Source: Paenibacillus_AB hodogayensis
GTDB lineage: Bacteria; Bacillota; Bacilli; Paenibacillales; NBRC-103111
Reading direction: 5' to 3'
Length of the DNA stretch: 64,000 nucleotides
Assembly: GCF_039536325.1 (NCBI RefSeq)
Contig: NZ_BAAAYO010000001.1
Coordinates: forward strand, 620,001 to 684,000
Made by a program: the position numbers and the translations under genes. The notes under the pieces were generated by a model. That model made no database searches. It had not been told where the DNA came from and saw only the letters and a program-made list of their open reading frames with translations. This document shows, piece by piece, positions 8,742 to 17,320 of the stretch (the first letter of the stretch is position 1; every line of letters begins with the position of its first letter).

Positions 8742-10067
8742 TCATTCCGTGCCGTCCCGGGATTGCCAATCGTACAAAATCGCTCCCGTATCGACGAGAC
8801 GCTGCTGCACCTGTCCGATATCGACATGCCGCGGCAGCGCGTCCCGGCCGGCCGCGATCGCGGCGGCGACTCCGGCCGCCTGTCCCATGGCCATGCATTG
8901 GGCCATGCTGCGGCAGGACGCGTGCGCCTCATGCGTGGCGGAGAAGCAGCGGCCCGCTACGAGCAGCCCTTCCGCCTGCTGCGGCACGAGCGAACGGAAC
9001 GGAATATCGTAGGCCGCTCCTTCCGGAAGAAACTCCCAATGCGTGTCGTTGCCGCCATGATGATCCTCGATCGGCGCCCCGCATTGCCCGATCGTATCGC
9101 CAAACTTGCGGACCGCGGTCACGTCTTCCTTCGTCAACCGGTACTCGCCATAGATGCGGCGGGTTTCGCGGACGCCGATCTGCGTGCTCAGCGCCACGAG
9201 TCTCGCCTGCTCGTACCCCGGCACTTCGTTGACCAGAAACCGGACGTACTCCCGCACCTGTCTACGCCCCTCGATTTCCGCGGCGGTCAGCGACACCGGG
9301 TCGCACGGGTCGTAGCCGTCGAGCCGGGTCATGATCGCCAGCATCACGCCGGCCACCGGAGTGGCATGAATCGACCCTTCCTCGCGCGGGAGATGGTAGC
9401 GGCCGCTGCGGTTCGCTTCCTTCATCATTTCCACGAGCCGCTTGCGCGGCACCTGCTTCGCCCGCTCGCCGTCGACGTTGGCCAGACGGAACGTCGTCGT
9501 CAGCGTCTGCGCCGCACTCCCCTCTCCGGCGCGTTCGAACGGAACGCCCGCCCGAAAGGCCACGTCGGCGTCGCCGGAGCAATCGATGACGACGTCTGCG
9601 TCGATCCGCATCAGCCCTCGTTTCCCGTCCGTCACGATGCCGGCCACTTTGTTGCCGTCCATGACGACATCAGTGCAGAACGAATGGTACAGCAGCTGCA
9701 CGCCCGCTTCCGTTGCCAAATCCTCCCACACCCATTTGAGCGTCTCCGGGTCGTAGGTAATGCCCGTGCCCGCTCCGAACGTATTGGGCCGTTCGAAGGC
9801 GGCCTTTTCGGCGTACAGCCGGCGCAGCATATCGTCCGGCACGCCGCCCACTACTTTGCGAGCCGCCCGCCCGGGCGTATAGAAGCCGTAAAACGTATCG
9901 AGCACGCCCGTGCTCGTGCCGCCCAAAAATCCGTAGCGCTCCACAAGCGTGACGCGCTTGCCTTCCCGGGCCGCGGCAATGGCCGCCGTAACGCCCGCCG
10001 ATCCGGAGCCGACGACCGCGATATCGGTCCTGTGCAGCAGCGGCACGCTCGGAATATGAATCAGCAT
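8742..10067 (-). CDS. FAD-dependent oxidoreductase (FAD_oxidored family)
   Basis: 441 residues from ATG at 10067, with AGGGAG eight bases upstream. The dinucleotide-binding GxGxxG is at 18-25 (VVGSGSAG), followed by the ribose-binding acid in VERYGFLGG, and a second FAD contact in DVVIDCSGDADVAFRAG. The C-terminal FRSLVPQQAEGLLVAGRCFSA is characteristic of this soluble family often found in carbohydrate gene clusters of Paenibacillus and Bacteroidetes-type loci. It probably oxidises a polyol or sugar hydroxyl, which is inference. It lies 52 bases after the SIS-domain gene and just before the creatininase-family gene, likely co-transcribed with both. Confidence 0.88.
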   Translation of the reverse strand: MLIHIPSVPLLHRTDIAVVGSGSAGVTAAIAAAREGKRVTLVERYGFLGGTSTGVLDTFYGFYTPGRAARKVVGGVPDDMLRRLYAEKAAFERPNTFGAGTGITYDPETLKWVWEDLATEAGVQLLYHSFCTDVVMDGNKVAGIVTDGKRGLMRIDADVVIDCSGDADVAFRAGVPFERAGEGSAAQTLTTTFRLANVDGERAKQVPRKRLVEMMKEANRSGRYHLPREEGSIHATPVAGVMLAIMTRLDGYDPCDPVSLTAAEIEGRRQVREYVRFLVNEVPGYEQARLVALSTQIGVRETRRIYGEYRLTKEDVTAVRKFGDTIGQCGAPIEDHHGGNDTHWEFLPEGAAYDIPFRSLVPQQAEGLLVAGRCFSATHEAHASCRSMAQCMAMGQAAGVAAAIAAGRDALPRHVDIGQVQQRLVDTGAILYDWQSRDGTE

Positions 10068-10119
10068 GGTGGAATCTCCCTTCTTTTCTTCGAATGACGC
10101 GCGTCCGTTTCCCTTACGA

Positions 10120-10887
10120 TTACCGCGTTTTGCGGAAGCGGCGCTTCGTCTCGCTGTAGTAGGCGTCGATCGTCTCGTCGACGCTGGTATCGCCCTTAAA
10201 GTGCATACTCGGCAAAATAAGCGGCTTGCAGCCCCGCTCAACGAGCTTCTCCGCCGTCAGCGCGTTCAACGTTTGCACGATCGTAACCGCGGCAAGCGTC
10301 GAGCCCGGGGAGACGGGAGCGTCGCAGCCGTCCAGATGAATCATCGCGTCGCCGGGCGGGGTGCAGTTGTCGATCGTCACGTCGGCGATTTCGCTGAGCC
10401 GCTTGCCGGAGCTGTGGCGCGATTCCGTGGAGGATTGATGGGCGACGGACGTCACGGCTATAACCGGGATACCGCGTTTTTTGGCGCCGTAGGCCATCTC
10501 AATCACGACTTGATTAATGCCCGTGCTGGAAAAGCAAACCATAACGTCATGAGGGCCGAAGTCGTAGTTGGAAAGGATCTTTTCCGCGAACCCTTCCAAT
10601 TGCTCCAAATATTGATTTTGCCGCAGCCCGTTCGGGCCGACCACGTTGGCGTAATAGGTCAGCGACAGCTCGAGCAGCGGATGAAAACCGACGATGCTGC
10701 CGATCCGGGGAAACGTTTCGTACACCGCGATCGCGGAATGCCCGTTGCCGTACAGATGAACGAGCCCGTCATTGGCGATCGCATTCGCGTACAGCTCGGC
10801 CGCTTTGTGCAACGACTCCGTTTGCGTCGTCTCGATTCGGTCGATCAGCTTCTTCGCTTCCTCGATAAACCGCAGTTGTTGAACCAT
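10120..10887 (-). CDS. SIS-domain sugar isomerase/regulator-like protein
   Basis: About 255 residues. The SIS core shows as GLVHLYGNGHSAIAVYE (phosphosugar loop), VMVCFSSTGINQVVIEMAY and GIPVIAVTSVAHQ. Such proteins bind or isomerise phosphosugars in the cytoplasm. ATG at 10887 is chosen, but it stands 13 bases from AAGGAG; a TTG at 10893 (six bases) or GTG at 10899 are alternatives. A direct repeat with dyad symmetry at 10922-10938 sits just upstream. It heads a likely transcription unit with the FAD oxidoreductase and creatininase-family genes. A role in isomerising the product of the FGGY kinase or in sensing it is inference. Confidence 0.82.
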   Translation of the reverse strand: MVQQLRFIEEAKKLIDRIETTQTESLHKAAELYANAIANDGLVHLYGNGHSAIAVYETFPRIGSIVGFHPLLELSLTYYANVVGPNGLRQNQYLEQLEGFAEKILSNYDFGPHDVMVCFSSTGINQVVIEMAYGAKKRGIPVIAVTSVAHQSSTESRHSSGKRLSEIADVTIDNCTPPGDAMIHLDGCDAPVSPGSTLAAVTIVQTLNALTAEKLVERGCKPLILPSMHFKGDTSVDETIDAYYSETKRRFRKTR

Positions 10888-10921
10888 AATCAAACACACG
10901 CTCCTTCGTCGATAGGAATAA

Positions 10922-10958
10922 ATCGTTATATCGTTATAATGTTTGATGCCGAAAAAAA
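10922..10958. promoter_or_regulatory. Candidate operator/promoter between SDR and SIS genes
   Basis: TCGTTATA is repeated twice in tandem at 10922-10937, and within it TTATA-N4-TATAA (10925-10938) forms a dyad. Minus-strand TATAAC hexamers lie in it, and a run of eight T's (minus strand) at 10951-10958 follows a weak stem after the SDR gene. I read it as end of one unit and operator-promoter of the next; the GntR protein encoded 1 kb upstream is a natural candidate ligand. Confidence 0.4.
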
Positions 10959-11026
10959 ACGGTCGAACGGGCTTACGGCCGACAGCCTTCCGCGGCTAGA
11001 ACGGAAGCCTTGGCGGCTTGCCGGCG

Positions 11027-11800
11027 CTACTGCATCGTCCAGCCTCCATCCACGGCCAGCACCTGCCCGGTGACGAAAGCCGATTCGTCCGAAGCGAAAT
11101 AGACGGCCGCGCGGGCGACGTCTTCCGGACGTCCCAGCTCGCCGAGCGGCTGCATCCGCCGGACGAATTCCAGCGCGGCGGCGTCTTGCCGCACTTTGCC
11201 CGTAGCCGGCGATTCGATCAGCCCGGGGGCGATGACGTTGCAGCGGATGCCGTGCTTGGCGTAATAGGCCGCGATCGAGCGGGAAAGCCCGATAATGCCG
11301 GCCTTGCTCGCCTGGTAGGCATGGCTCGTAAAATGCTCCTGGCAGCCGACAAGACCGAGGACGGAGGAAACGTTGACGATCGCGCCGCCCCCGCCCTGCC
11401 CGGTCATCAGGTTGACGGCGTGTCTGGAGCACAGAAACGTGCCCCTCAGATTGACTCCGACGATTTCATCCCACGCCTCCGGCAAACATTCCCCGACAGG
11501 ACCGTCGCCGCGGGAACGGCCGGTAATGCCCGCATTGTTGACGAGAATATCGAGTCTCCGAAATCGTTCCTTGATCTGGCGGAAGCCGTCCTCGACCTGC
11601 CCGCGATCGGCGATATCGATGACGATCCGATGCGCCTTGCCGCCGGCAGCGGCGATCGCCCCGACCGTCCTCTCCGCCCCGTCAGGATCGCGGTCGATGA
11701 CGATCACTTCCGCTCCTTGCACGGCGAATTCCACGGCGATGCCGCGTCCGAGTCCGCTGCCGGCCCCGGTGACGGCGGCGATTTTCCCTTGCAGTCTCAT
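11027..11800 (-). CDS. Short-chain dehydrogenase/reductase
   Basis: 257 residues, classical SDR. TGAGSGLG at 11-18 binds the cofactor, and the acidic D36 (VIDRD) favours NAD(H). NNAG is at 88-91; the catalytic triad is S145/S146, Y162 and K166 (HAYQASKAG). The C-terminal GQVLAVDGGWTMQ is typical. ATG at 11800 follows GGGGGGAG. It lies 78 bases downstream of the GntR regulator in the same direction, and probably acts on the sugar or polyol handled by the FGGY kinase. Substrate unknown. Confidence 0.93.
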   Translation of the reverse strand: MRLQGKIAAVTGAGSGLGRGIAVEFAVQGAEVIVIDRDPDGAERTVGAIAAAGGKAHRIVIDIADRGQVEDGFRQIKERFRRLDILVNNAGITGRSRGDGPVGECLPEAWDEIVGVNLRGTFLCSRHAVNLMTGQGGGGAIVNVSSVLGLVGCQEHFTSHAYQASKAGIIGLSRSIAAYYAKHGIRCNVIAPGLIESPATGKVRQDAAALEFVRRMQPLGELGRPEDVARAAVYFASDESAFVTGQVLAVDGGWTMQ

Positions 11801-11878
11801 CGCTGCTCCCCCCTTCTTGTATGCAAAACCACTCCCATGCCGCTTACCGGCTGCACGACTGCACGGCTGAACGGCCGT

Positions 11879-12622
11879 TCAACGGGTAGCGGCGTCCCCC
11901 GCATACAGCATGATCTGATACCGGTACCGGTCGGCCCGCGAAGTCAGATGCACGACCTCGAACGGCACGCTGTCGGGCAAATACGACAACCGGGTGACGA
12001 ACAGCACCGGCGACCACGCCTGGATGCGCAGCAGCTCGGCCTCGTGCTCCGTCGCTTCGCGCGCCTCGACGGTTTCCTGCGCTTTGGCGATGCGAATGCC
12101 GTAGTCGCGGGCCAGCGTCTCATAGAAAGACTCGCCCTGCAGTCCTTTCTCCGCGAATCCCCCAAGCAGCGTTTCTTTGACGTAATTGATCATGATGCAC
12201 ATCGGCTCCCCGCTGGCGTAACGCACCCGCTTGATGCGGACCGTCCGTTCGCCCGGACGGAGCTGAAGCAGCGCGCCGATCTTCTTCGGCGGGTCGACTA
12301 CGACGATCTCGGCGTGCACGGTGTGCGGCACGAAGCCCCGTTCCTTCATCTGCTCGGTCCAGCTCGTGATCGACGTCAGCTGATGGGTAATTTTCGGGCT
12401 GCGGACGAACGTCCCCCGCCCTTGCTTGCGCTCGACCAGCCCTTCGTCCGCAAGGGCGTTCATCGCCAGCCGGACGGTCATCCGGCTGACTCCGAACCGC
12501 TGCTCGAGCTCGGGCTCCGTGGGCAGCGCATCGCCTTCGACATAGTGATCCTCGATCATTTTGACGAGCGCTTCGGTCAGCTGGTGGTAGAGCGGAACCG
12601 GGCTGTTTTTATCGAGCGGCAT
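11879..12622 (-). CDS. GntR/HutC-family transcriptional regulator (UTRA domain)
   Basis: 247 residues from ATG at 12622, which has AAAGGAGG seven bases upstream; an in-frame TTG at 12643 lacks a site. Residues 8-75 are a GntR winged helix (PTEPELEQRFGVSRMTVRLA, then RKQGRGTFV) and 90-240 the UTRA effector domain (IKRVRYASGEPMCIMINY). HutC/UTRA regulators usually repress sugar operons and are released by phosphorylated sugars. It sits between the FGGY kinase and SDR genes, so local control of this cluster is likely. Candidate sites are TTATA-N4-TATAA at 10925 and the CATTATAATG palindromes near 29370 and 29499, by inference only. Confidence 0.93.
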   Translation of the reverse strand: MPLDKNSPVPLYHQLTEALVKMIEDHYVEGDALPTEPELEQRFGVSRMTVRLAMNALADEGLVERKQGRGTFVRSPKITHQLTSITSWTEQMKERGFVPHTVHAEIVVVDPPKKIGALLQLRPGERTVRIKRVRYASGEPMCIMINYVKETLLGGFAEKGLQGESFYETLARDYGIRIAKAQETVEAREATEHEAELLRIQAWSPVLFVTRLSYLPDSVPFEVVHLTSRADRYRYQIMLYAGDAATR

Positions 12623-12649
12623 GGCGCCGCCTCCTTTCTGCAAAACCGG

Positions 12650-14170
12650 CTACGAGGTTCGTTGCATGGCGGGAAAGAGCTCCTTCACCCTGTTGTACAG
12701 CTCGATATAGACGGCATGGTGATCGTCATACATCGCCTTTGCCGCAGCGGAGGGCTCGTAGGCCACTTCGTCCGTCAGCAAAGCGGACAACGACTCGGAC
12801 CAATCGATGCCCGCCAGCCGGTTCATGAGCAGCAGGGCGTTTCCGAGCGGCGCGCCGACAGCCCCTTTCCGCGATCCCGCCACCGTCACGCCGCAGCCGG
12901 TCACGTCGGCGATCGCCTGGCACCAGAGACGGCTTCCCGTCGGGCCTCCAACCGCCTTCAGCCGGTCTACCGGGCCGACCGAGCGGCGGGCAAAGTCCAG
13001 ATTGTGCCGGATCGCGTGCGCCGTTCCCTCCATGACGGCACGAGCCATGTGCGCCCGGGTATGCTCCAGCTTCAAGCCGAAGAAGACCCCTGCCGCCCGT
13101 TCGTCCAAAACCGGATGCAGCTCGCCGGACAAATAAGGGAGAAACAGCAGCCCGCCCGCGCCGGGAGGCGTACCGGCGCATTCGTCCTCCAGCCGGTCGT
13201 GCACCGTCCGGCCCGGTTCGGGACGGTCCTGCAGCAGATCGCCGCACCATTCGCGAATAAACCACTGCATGCCCGCGCCGACGCTGCTCATCGACCCGCA
13301 GAGCAGATGGCAGCCTTCGACGACGTGCGGAAATCCGAGCAACTCCGTGCGGACGGCGAACCGGTCCGTGCACACGCCGACGACGCCCTGGGTGCCGAGC
13401 GAGACGAACGCCATCCCCGGCTTCGTTACGCCGAGCGAAAGCGCGGCCGAGGACGTATCCTCGCCTCCGGCGATGACCGGTATGCCGGCGGGCAGCCCGG
13501 TTTCGGAAGAGGCTGCGGCGGATACGGTGCCGACGATGTCCGCACAGCCGGTGATTTCCGGATATTTGTCCCTGTCCAGCCCGATCGCCTCAACAACCCG
13601 ATCGCTCCATCCGGCTCCGGTCAGACGGTCGTAAGCCATCGCGATGCCTCCGTCGGAAACGTTCATGACGGTCCGGCCGGTCAACCAGCGCACCATATAG
13701 CTCGTCGGGGATAAAAACGCCGGCATCGTTCGATAATGGGCCGCTTCCGTCTCTTTCAGCCACAGCAGCTTCGGCTCGAAGTTGAAGGCTCCCACGCCGT
13801 TGCCGTTGATGCACGCGACGACGTCTCCCGCGCTTTGCCGGATTCGCTCCGTCTGAGCCTTGCAGCGCGTATCCAGCGAGCTGATCGCCGGCCGCAGCGG
13901 CCGTCCCAGCCCGTCGGTGACTACGAGCGCGCAGCCGTGTCCGCTTATGGCCACGCCGGCGATGCTTCCCGGATCGATGCCTTCCGAGCGGAATCGGGAG
14001 ATAAGAAGCCCGACGGCGTTTTGCCAATCGTACGGATTCTGCTCCACCCCGCCGTTGCCGAGCACGTCGAGCTGATACGGGACGGATCCTTCCGCGGCGA
14101 TCCGCAGATCGTCGGATACGAGTACGGCTTTCGCATTCGTCGTGCCGATATCGATGCCCAAGTAAAGCAA
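12650..14170 (-). CDS. FGGY-family carbohydrate kinase (xylulokinase-like)
   Basis: 506 residues from a TTG at 14170, chosen since GGAGG stands seven bases before it and LGIDIGTTNAKAVLV then begins at residue 4, as in the family; the upstream open codons overlap the esterase gene. Further FGGY marks are GVAISGHGCALVV, PVIAGGEDTSSAAL, AFVSLGTQGVVG and the C-terminal AVGGPTGSRLWCQAIADVTG. It phosphorylates a pentulose, hexulose or polyol with ATP in the cytoplasm; xylulose is the best guess from overall similarity. The GntR gene follows after 27 bases, suggesting substrate and effector are related. Confidence 0.93.
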   Translation of the reverse strand: MLYLGIDIGTTNAKAVLVSDDLRIAAEGSVPYQLDVLGNGGVEQNPYDWQNAVGLLISRFRSEGIDPGSIAGVAISGHGCALVVTDGLGRPLRPAISSLDTRCKAQTERIRQSAGDVVACINGNGVGAFNFEPKLLWLKETEAAHYRTMPAFLSPTSYMVRWLTGRTVMNVSDGGIAMAYDRLTGAGWSDRVVEAIGLDRDKYPEITGCADIVGTVSAAASSETGLPAGIPVIAGGEDTSSAALSLGVTKPGMAFVSLGTQGVVGVCTDRFAVRTELLGFPHVVEGCHLLCGSMSSVGAGMQWFIREWCGDLLQDRPEPGRTVHDRLEDECAGTPPGAGGLLFLPYLSGELHPVLDERAAGVFFGLKLEHTRAHMARAVMEGTAHAIRHNLDFARRSVGPVDRLKAVGGPTGSRLWCQAIADVTGCGVTVAGSRKGAVGAPLGNALLLMNRLAGIDWSESLSALLTDEVAYEPSAAAKAMYDDHHAVYIELYNRVKELFPAMQRTS

Positions 14171-14214
14171 AGCCTCGCCTCCTTTGCGACTGTAAGATCC
14201 GACAGTGAAACCAT

Positions 14215-15012
14215 TCAGCTTGTCGAGGCGGAATCGATCGGCAGCCAGTCGATGACGCGGGCGATTTGCCGGTCCCAATACGCCCAATTGTGCGACTCCT
14301 TCTCTTCGTCGTACGCGAGCGGCAGCCCGAGCCGCCGGGCGTGCGCGGCAAACCGTTCATTGTGCTCGTACAGGAAATCGGCGGTGCCGCAGCACTGGTA
14401 CAAGAGCGGCACCGGCCCGCCCGAAGCGGCAGCCCGGTCGGCCAGATGAAGCAGATCGTTCGGGCTGCCGGCGAGCGCATTCAGGTCGCCGAAAATGTTC
14501 ACGAACTCGCGCCACTGCGGGTCTGCGCGGTAAGCGATATCGAGCACGCCGGACAAGCTGGCCGCCGCCGCGAACCGGTCGGGATAGGCGAGCGCCAGCT
14601 TGAACGCGCCGTATCCGCCCATCGAATTGCCGGCGACGAAGCAATCCTCCCGACGGCCGGAGAGCGGGAACAGCGACTGCGCGACGTACGGCAGTTCCCG
14701 GCCGACGAACGTCCAGTAATCGTGCCCCCGGTCCATATTCGCATAGAAGCTGCGCCCGGCGTTCGGCATGACGACGGCGACTCCCACGGCGTTCGCGTAT
14801 TCCTCCACCCGGGTCCGTCTGAGCCAGCTCGTATGATCGTCGCCAAGGCCGTGCAGCAGGTACAGCGTCGGCAGCTTGCCTTCCGGCAATGTTCGCTCGC
14901 TATCGCCGCTCTGTCCCGGCTGCCGGACATAGCGGCGGTTCGGCACGATAACGAGCATCGTGCTATGAGTCCCGAGCGTATCGGACCAGAAGTTGCATTC
15001 GATCAACGCCAT
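14215..15012 (-). CDS. Alpha/beta-hydrolase esterase (EstA/FrmB-like)
   Basis: 265 residues. The fold signature YLLHGLGDDHTSW gives the oxyanion region, the nucleophile is S130 in AGNSMGGYGA, and a C-terminal histidine appears in KESHNWAYW. No signal peptide, so cytoplasmic. This family includes tributyrin esterase and S-formylglutathione hydrolase; in carbohydrate clusters it generally removes acetyl or feruloyl groups. ATG at 15012 has AAGGAG nine bases upstream. It lies between the glycoside hydrolase and the FGGY kinase, consistent with deacylating imported oligosaccharides. Confidence 0.88.
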   Translation of the reverse strand: MALIECNFWSDTLGTHSTMLVIVPNRRYVRQPGQSGDSERTLPEGKLPTLYLLHGLGDDHTSWLRRTRVEEYANAVGVAVVMPNAGRSFYANMDRGHDYWTFVGRELPYVAQSLFPLSGRREDCFVAGNSMGGYGAFKLALAYPDRFAAAASLSGVLDIAYRADPQWREFVNIFGDLNALAGSPNDLLHLADRAAASGGPVPLLYQCCGTADFLYEHNERFAAHARRLGLPLAYDEEKESHNWAYWDRQIARVIDWLPIDSASTS

Positions 15013-15059
15013 CCTTCGTCACTCCTTCTCTCTCCGTTTCGAATCCCGGACAGCTTGCG

Positions 15060-16319
15060 TCAGCGGCCTGCCAGCACCGGCGCAAGCGCCGCGTGCGTCT
15101 CCTTCACCGCTTCGGCGAACTCACTCCACAGCTCGTCTTTGCGGTCGTACAGCCCGTAATTGCCGATCAGACCTTGACGGTCCCAGAAATCGTACAGCGC
15201 GAACCAATGCGTGCCGAGCATGAACGGCATGCGGGCGGCTTGCGTCACGAAGTCGCGGTAGCTTTCCCCGCGGCGCTTCTGGTCGCGCACATGGGCAAGC
15301 TGCGCTCCGTTCGTGATCAGGTCGAAGCCCGCGCTGGAGCCGGCGCTGAAGCTGAATTCGGTAATGATCACCGGCTTGCCGGTGATCCGATGTGCCCGGG
15401 CGATCCACGCCTCGGGCAGCTCGAAGCAGTAATAGTTGAGCGACAGCGCATCGACATACGGCTTCATCGCCTCCAGCACGACATCCGGCGTGCTCGTGCC
15501 AACCATGCGGCAGCCGAGCAGCAGATGGTTGCCGTCGTACTGGCGCAAAATGTCCGTCGTCGTCCGGAAGTACGTCTCGGCAATCCGTCGCAGAAAGCCC
15601 AGCTTGTCGTCGCCGTAAGCCGGCTCCGCCGCCCGGTATTCCCGCAGCCACAGCAGCTCCTCGAACGTGTCGTACTCCGCGTTCCACGCTGCGTTCAGCC
15701 GGCCGATGTCGCCGTACCGCTCGCGCAAATAATCGATCCAGGCCCGCTTGCCGGGGGCGTTCGCCGGAAGGTGGATGTAGTCCTCTACGAGATTCGTCCC
15801 GTTCGTCGCCGACCCGGGGTCGTCCTGCCCCCAATGTCCGCCGGTGCCCCACCAGTGCAGCTCGTTGTCGGTGTACACCCCGATGACCGAACGGTCGTCG
15901 ACAAGCGACGCCCCGCTGGCGTGGTACGTATCCGCCATGGCGCTGTGCGCCGAAGCGGCAAAGCTCGGGTCGAACACGTCGGGAAACCCATAGCCGCCCC
16001 AGCCGTTATTGACCCGGTTCGCTTTTTGCGAGCAGCGGATCTCAATCGTTTTCGGCACCTTGCTGTTCCAGTAATAGCGGGAATGCCACGCCCCCAGCGT
16101 ATTGAAGCCCAGCTCCTTCACCCCGTCGAGCTTGGCGCCCGCCCAGCGGCCGAACCAGCCGACTCCTCCGTACCGGTCCATCAAGTACGCCTCCATCGGC
16201 TCCCCGAGGTCGTAGTTGAAGCAATTGACGCCGAGCGAATAAAACGGTCGGCCGTCGCCGTCCTCCAGCGTCCAGCGGCCGTCCCCGGCCCGTTGTCCAA
16301 TTCGGTAAAATCCGTTCAT
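15060..16319 (-). CDS. Cytoplasmic clan-A glycoside hydrolase (agarase-like)
   Basis: 419 residues, no signal peptide. RPFYSLGVN and GFNTLGAWHS near the N-terminus resemble beta-agarase-type (GH50-like) TIM barrels. Two glutamates in the right places for a retaining clan-A enzyme are E153 in VYTDNELHW and E321 in KPVIITEFSFS. Homology to agarases is remote and the substrate should not be assumed to be agar. Preceded by two permease genes, so it probably cleaves what they bring in. ATG at 16319 follows AAAGAGGG. Confidence 0.75.
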   Translation of the reverse strand: MNGFYRIGQRAGDGRWTLEDGDGRPFYSLGVNCFNYDLGEPMEAYLMDRYGGVGWFGRWAGAKLDGVKELGFNTLGAWHSRYYWNSKVPKTIEIRCSQKANRVNNGWGGYGFPDVFDPSFAASAHSAMADTYHASGASLVDDRSVIGVYTDNELHWWGTGGHWGQDDPGSATNGTNLVEDYIHLPANAPGKRAWIDYLRERYGDIGRLNAAWNAEYDTFEELLWLREYRAAEPAYGDDKLGFLRRIAETYFRTTTDILRQYDGNHLLLGCRMVGTSTPDVVLEAMKPYVDALSLNYYCFELPEAWIARAHRITGKPVIITEFSFSAGSSAGFDLITNGAQLAHVRDQKRRGESYRDFVTQAARMPFMLGTHWFALYDFWDRQGLIGNYGLYDRKDELWSEFAEAVKETHAALAPVLAGR

Positions 16320-16340
16320 CCCGATCCCTCTTTCCCGCGA

Positions 16341-17303
16341 TCAGCCGATCAAGCCGGTGCGCTCGACGCTTTCCACGAAGTAATTTTGCACGAATAAGTA
16401 CAGCACGATGAGCGGCAGCATCATGAACAGCACCGCGACATCCTTCAAAAGCGACAAATGGAACGGATCGACGCCCAATAAATTCGCGTCGCCGGTCAGC
16501 AGCTTTTTCAAATACGGGTCGAGCATCGCCATCTTGTTGGACAGCAGCCCGGTTTCGCCCATATACATGCCGGAAAAAAACGTATCGTTCCATTGCCAGA
16601 CGAAGGTGAACAGCATGACGGTCACAAGCGCCGGCACCGCATTGGGCAGCGCGATCCGCACGAACGTGCGCACGACGCCCGCGCCGTCGACGAACGCCGC
16701 CTCCTCCAGCTCCTTGGGCAAGCCGCGGAAAAACTGGCGGAATATATAAATGAACAGCCCCGACTTCACTCCCATGCCGGTCAGCGACGACAGGACGAGC
16801 GGCCAATACGTATTGATCAGCGGGATGCCGTCGCGCCCCGTCAGCAGCGTCACCAGATTGAAGATGTCGAAGCTTTTGAACTGCATATACAGCGGAACCA
16901 TGATCGTCTGCGGAGGAACGAGAATCGTGAATACCGCGCAGACGAATAGAAATTCGCTGCCCCTGAACCGCAGTCTGGCGAAGGCGTAGCCGGCCAGCGC
17001 GCAGACGGCCGTCTGCGCCACCATGACGCAGCCCGACAGCAGCGCCGTATTCAGCGTCGTCCGGCCGTAATCGAGCACGTTCCAGACGACCTTCACGTTC
17101 GCCAGCGTCACGTGAACGGGAATCCAGACGATGTTCGGATTGTACAGATCGGCCGGGTCTTTGAACGTTTCGGCCAGCTTCTGCAGAATCGGGTGCAGGA
17201 TGACGAAGGACAAGCCGATGACGAGAACGGCGCGGACGAACACCCAGACTCCGTGCTTCAGACGGTCCGATACGAGCTGCATGCGATACCGATGCGCATT
17301 CAT
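16341..17303 (-). CDS. Carbohydrate ABC transporter permease (MalG/AraQ type)
   Basis: 320 residues from ATG at 17303 (AAAGGAG seven bases upstream); the frame is open upstream but not credible. Six membrane spans; the cytoplasmic EAA loop reads KELEEAAFVDGAGVVRTFVRIALP around residue 195-220. Members pair with a MalF-type partner, here the gene 17 bases upstream. It ends in NYFVESVERTGLIG, typical of this subfamily. No ATPase gene is nearby, so it presumably shares a multisugar ATPase (MsmK/MsmX type) encoded elsewhere. Confidence 0.94.
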   Translation of the reverse strand: MNAHRYRMQLVSDRLKHGVWVFVRAVLVIGLSFVILHPILQKLAETFKDPADLYNPNIVWIPVHVTLANVKVVWNVLDYGRTTLNTALLSGCVMVAQTAVCALAGYAFARLRFRGSEFLFVCAVFTILVPPQTIMVPLYMQFKSFDIFNLVTLLTGRDGIPLINTYWPLVLSSLTGMGVKSGLFIYIFRQFFRGLPKELEEAAFVDGAGVVRTFVRIALPNAVPALVTVMLFTFVWQWNDTFFSGMYMGETGLLSNKMAMLDPYLKKLLTGDANLLGVDPFHLSLLKDVAVLFMMLPLIVLYLFVQNYFVESVERTGLIG

Positions 17304-17320
17304 CGCCTCTCTCCTTTGCG

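Noticed and set aside
11018..13714. 898-codon plus-strand open frame
   Set aside because: Lies opposite SDR, GntR and FGGY genes with recognisable motifs; its own translation is arginine/proline-rich without domains.
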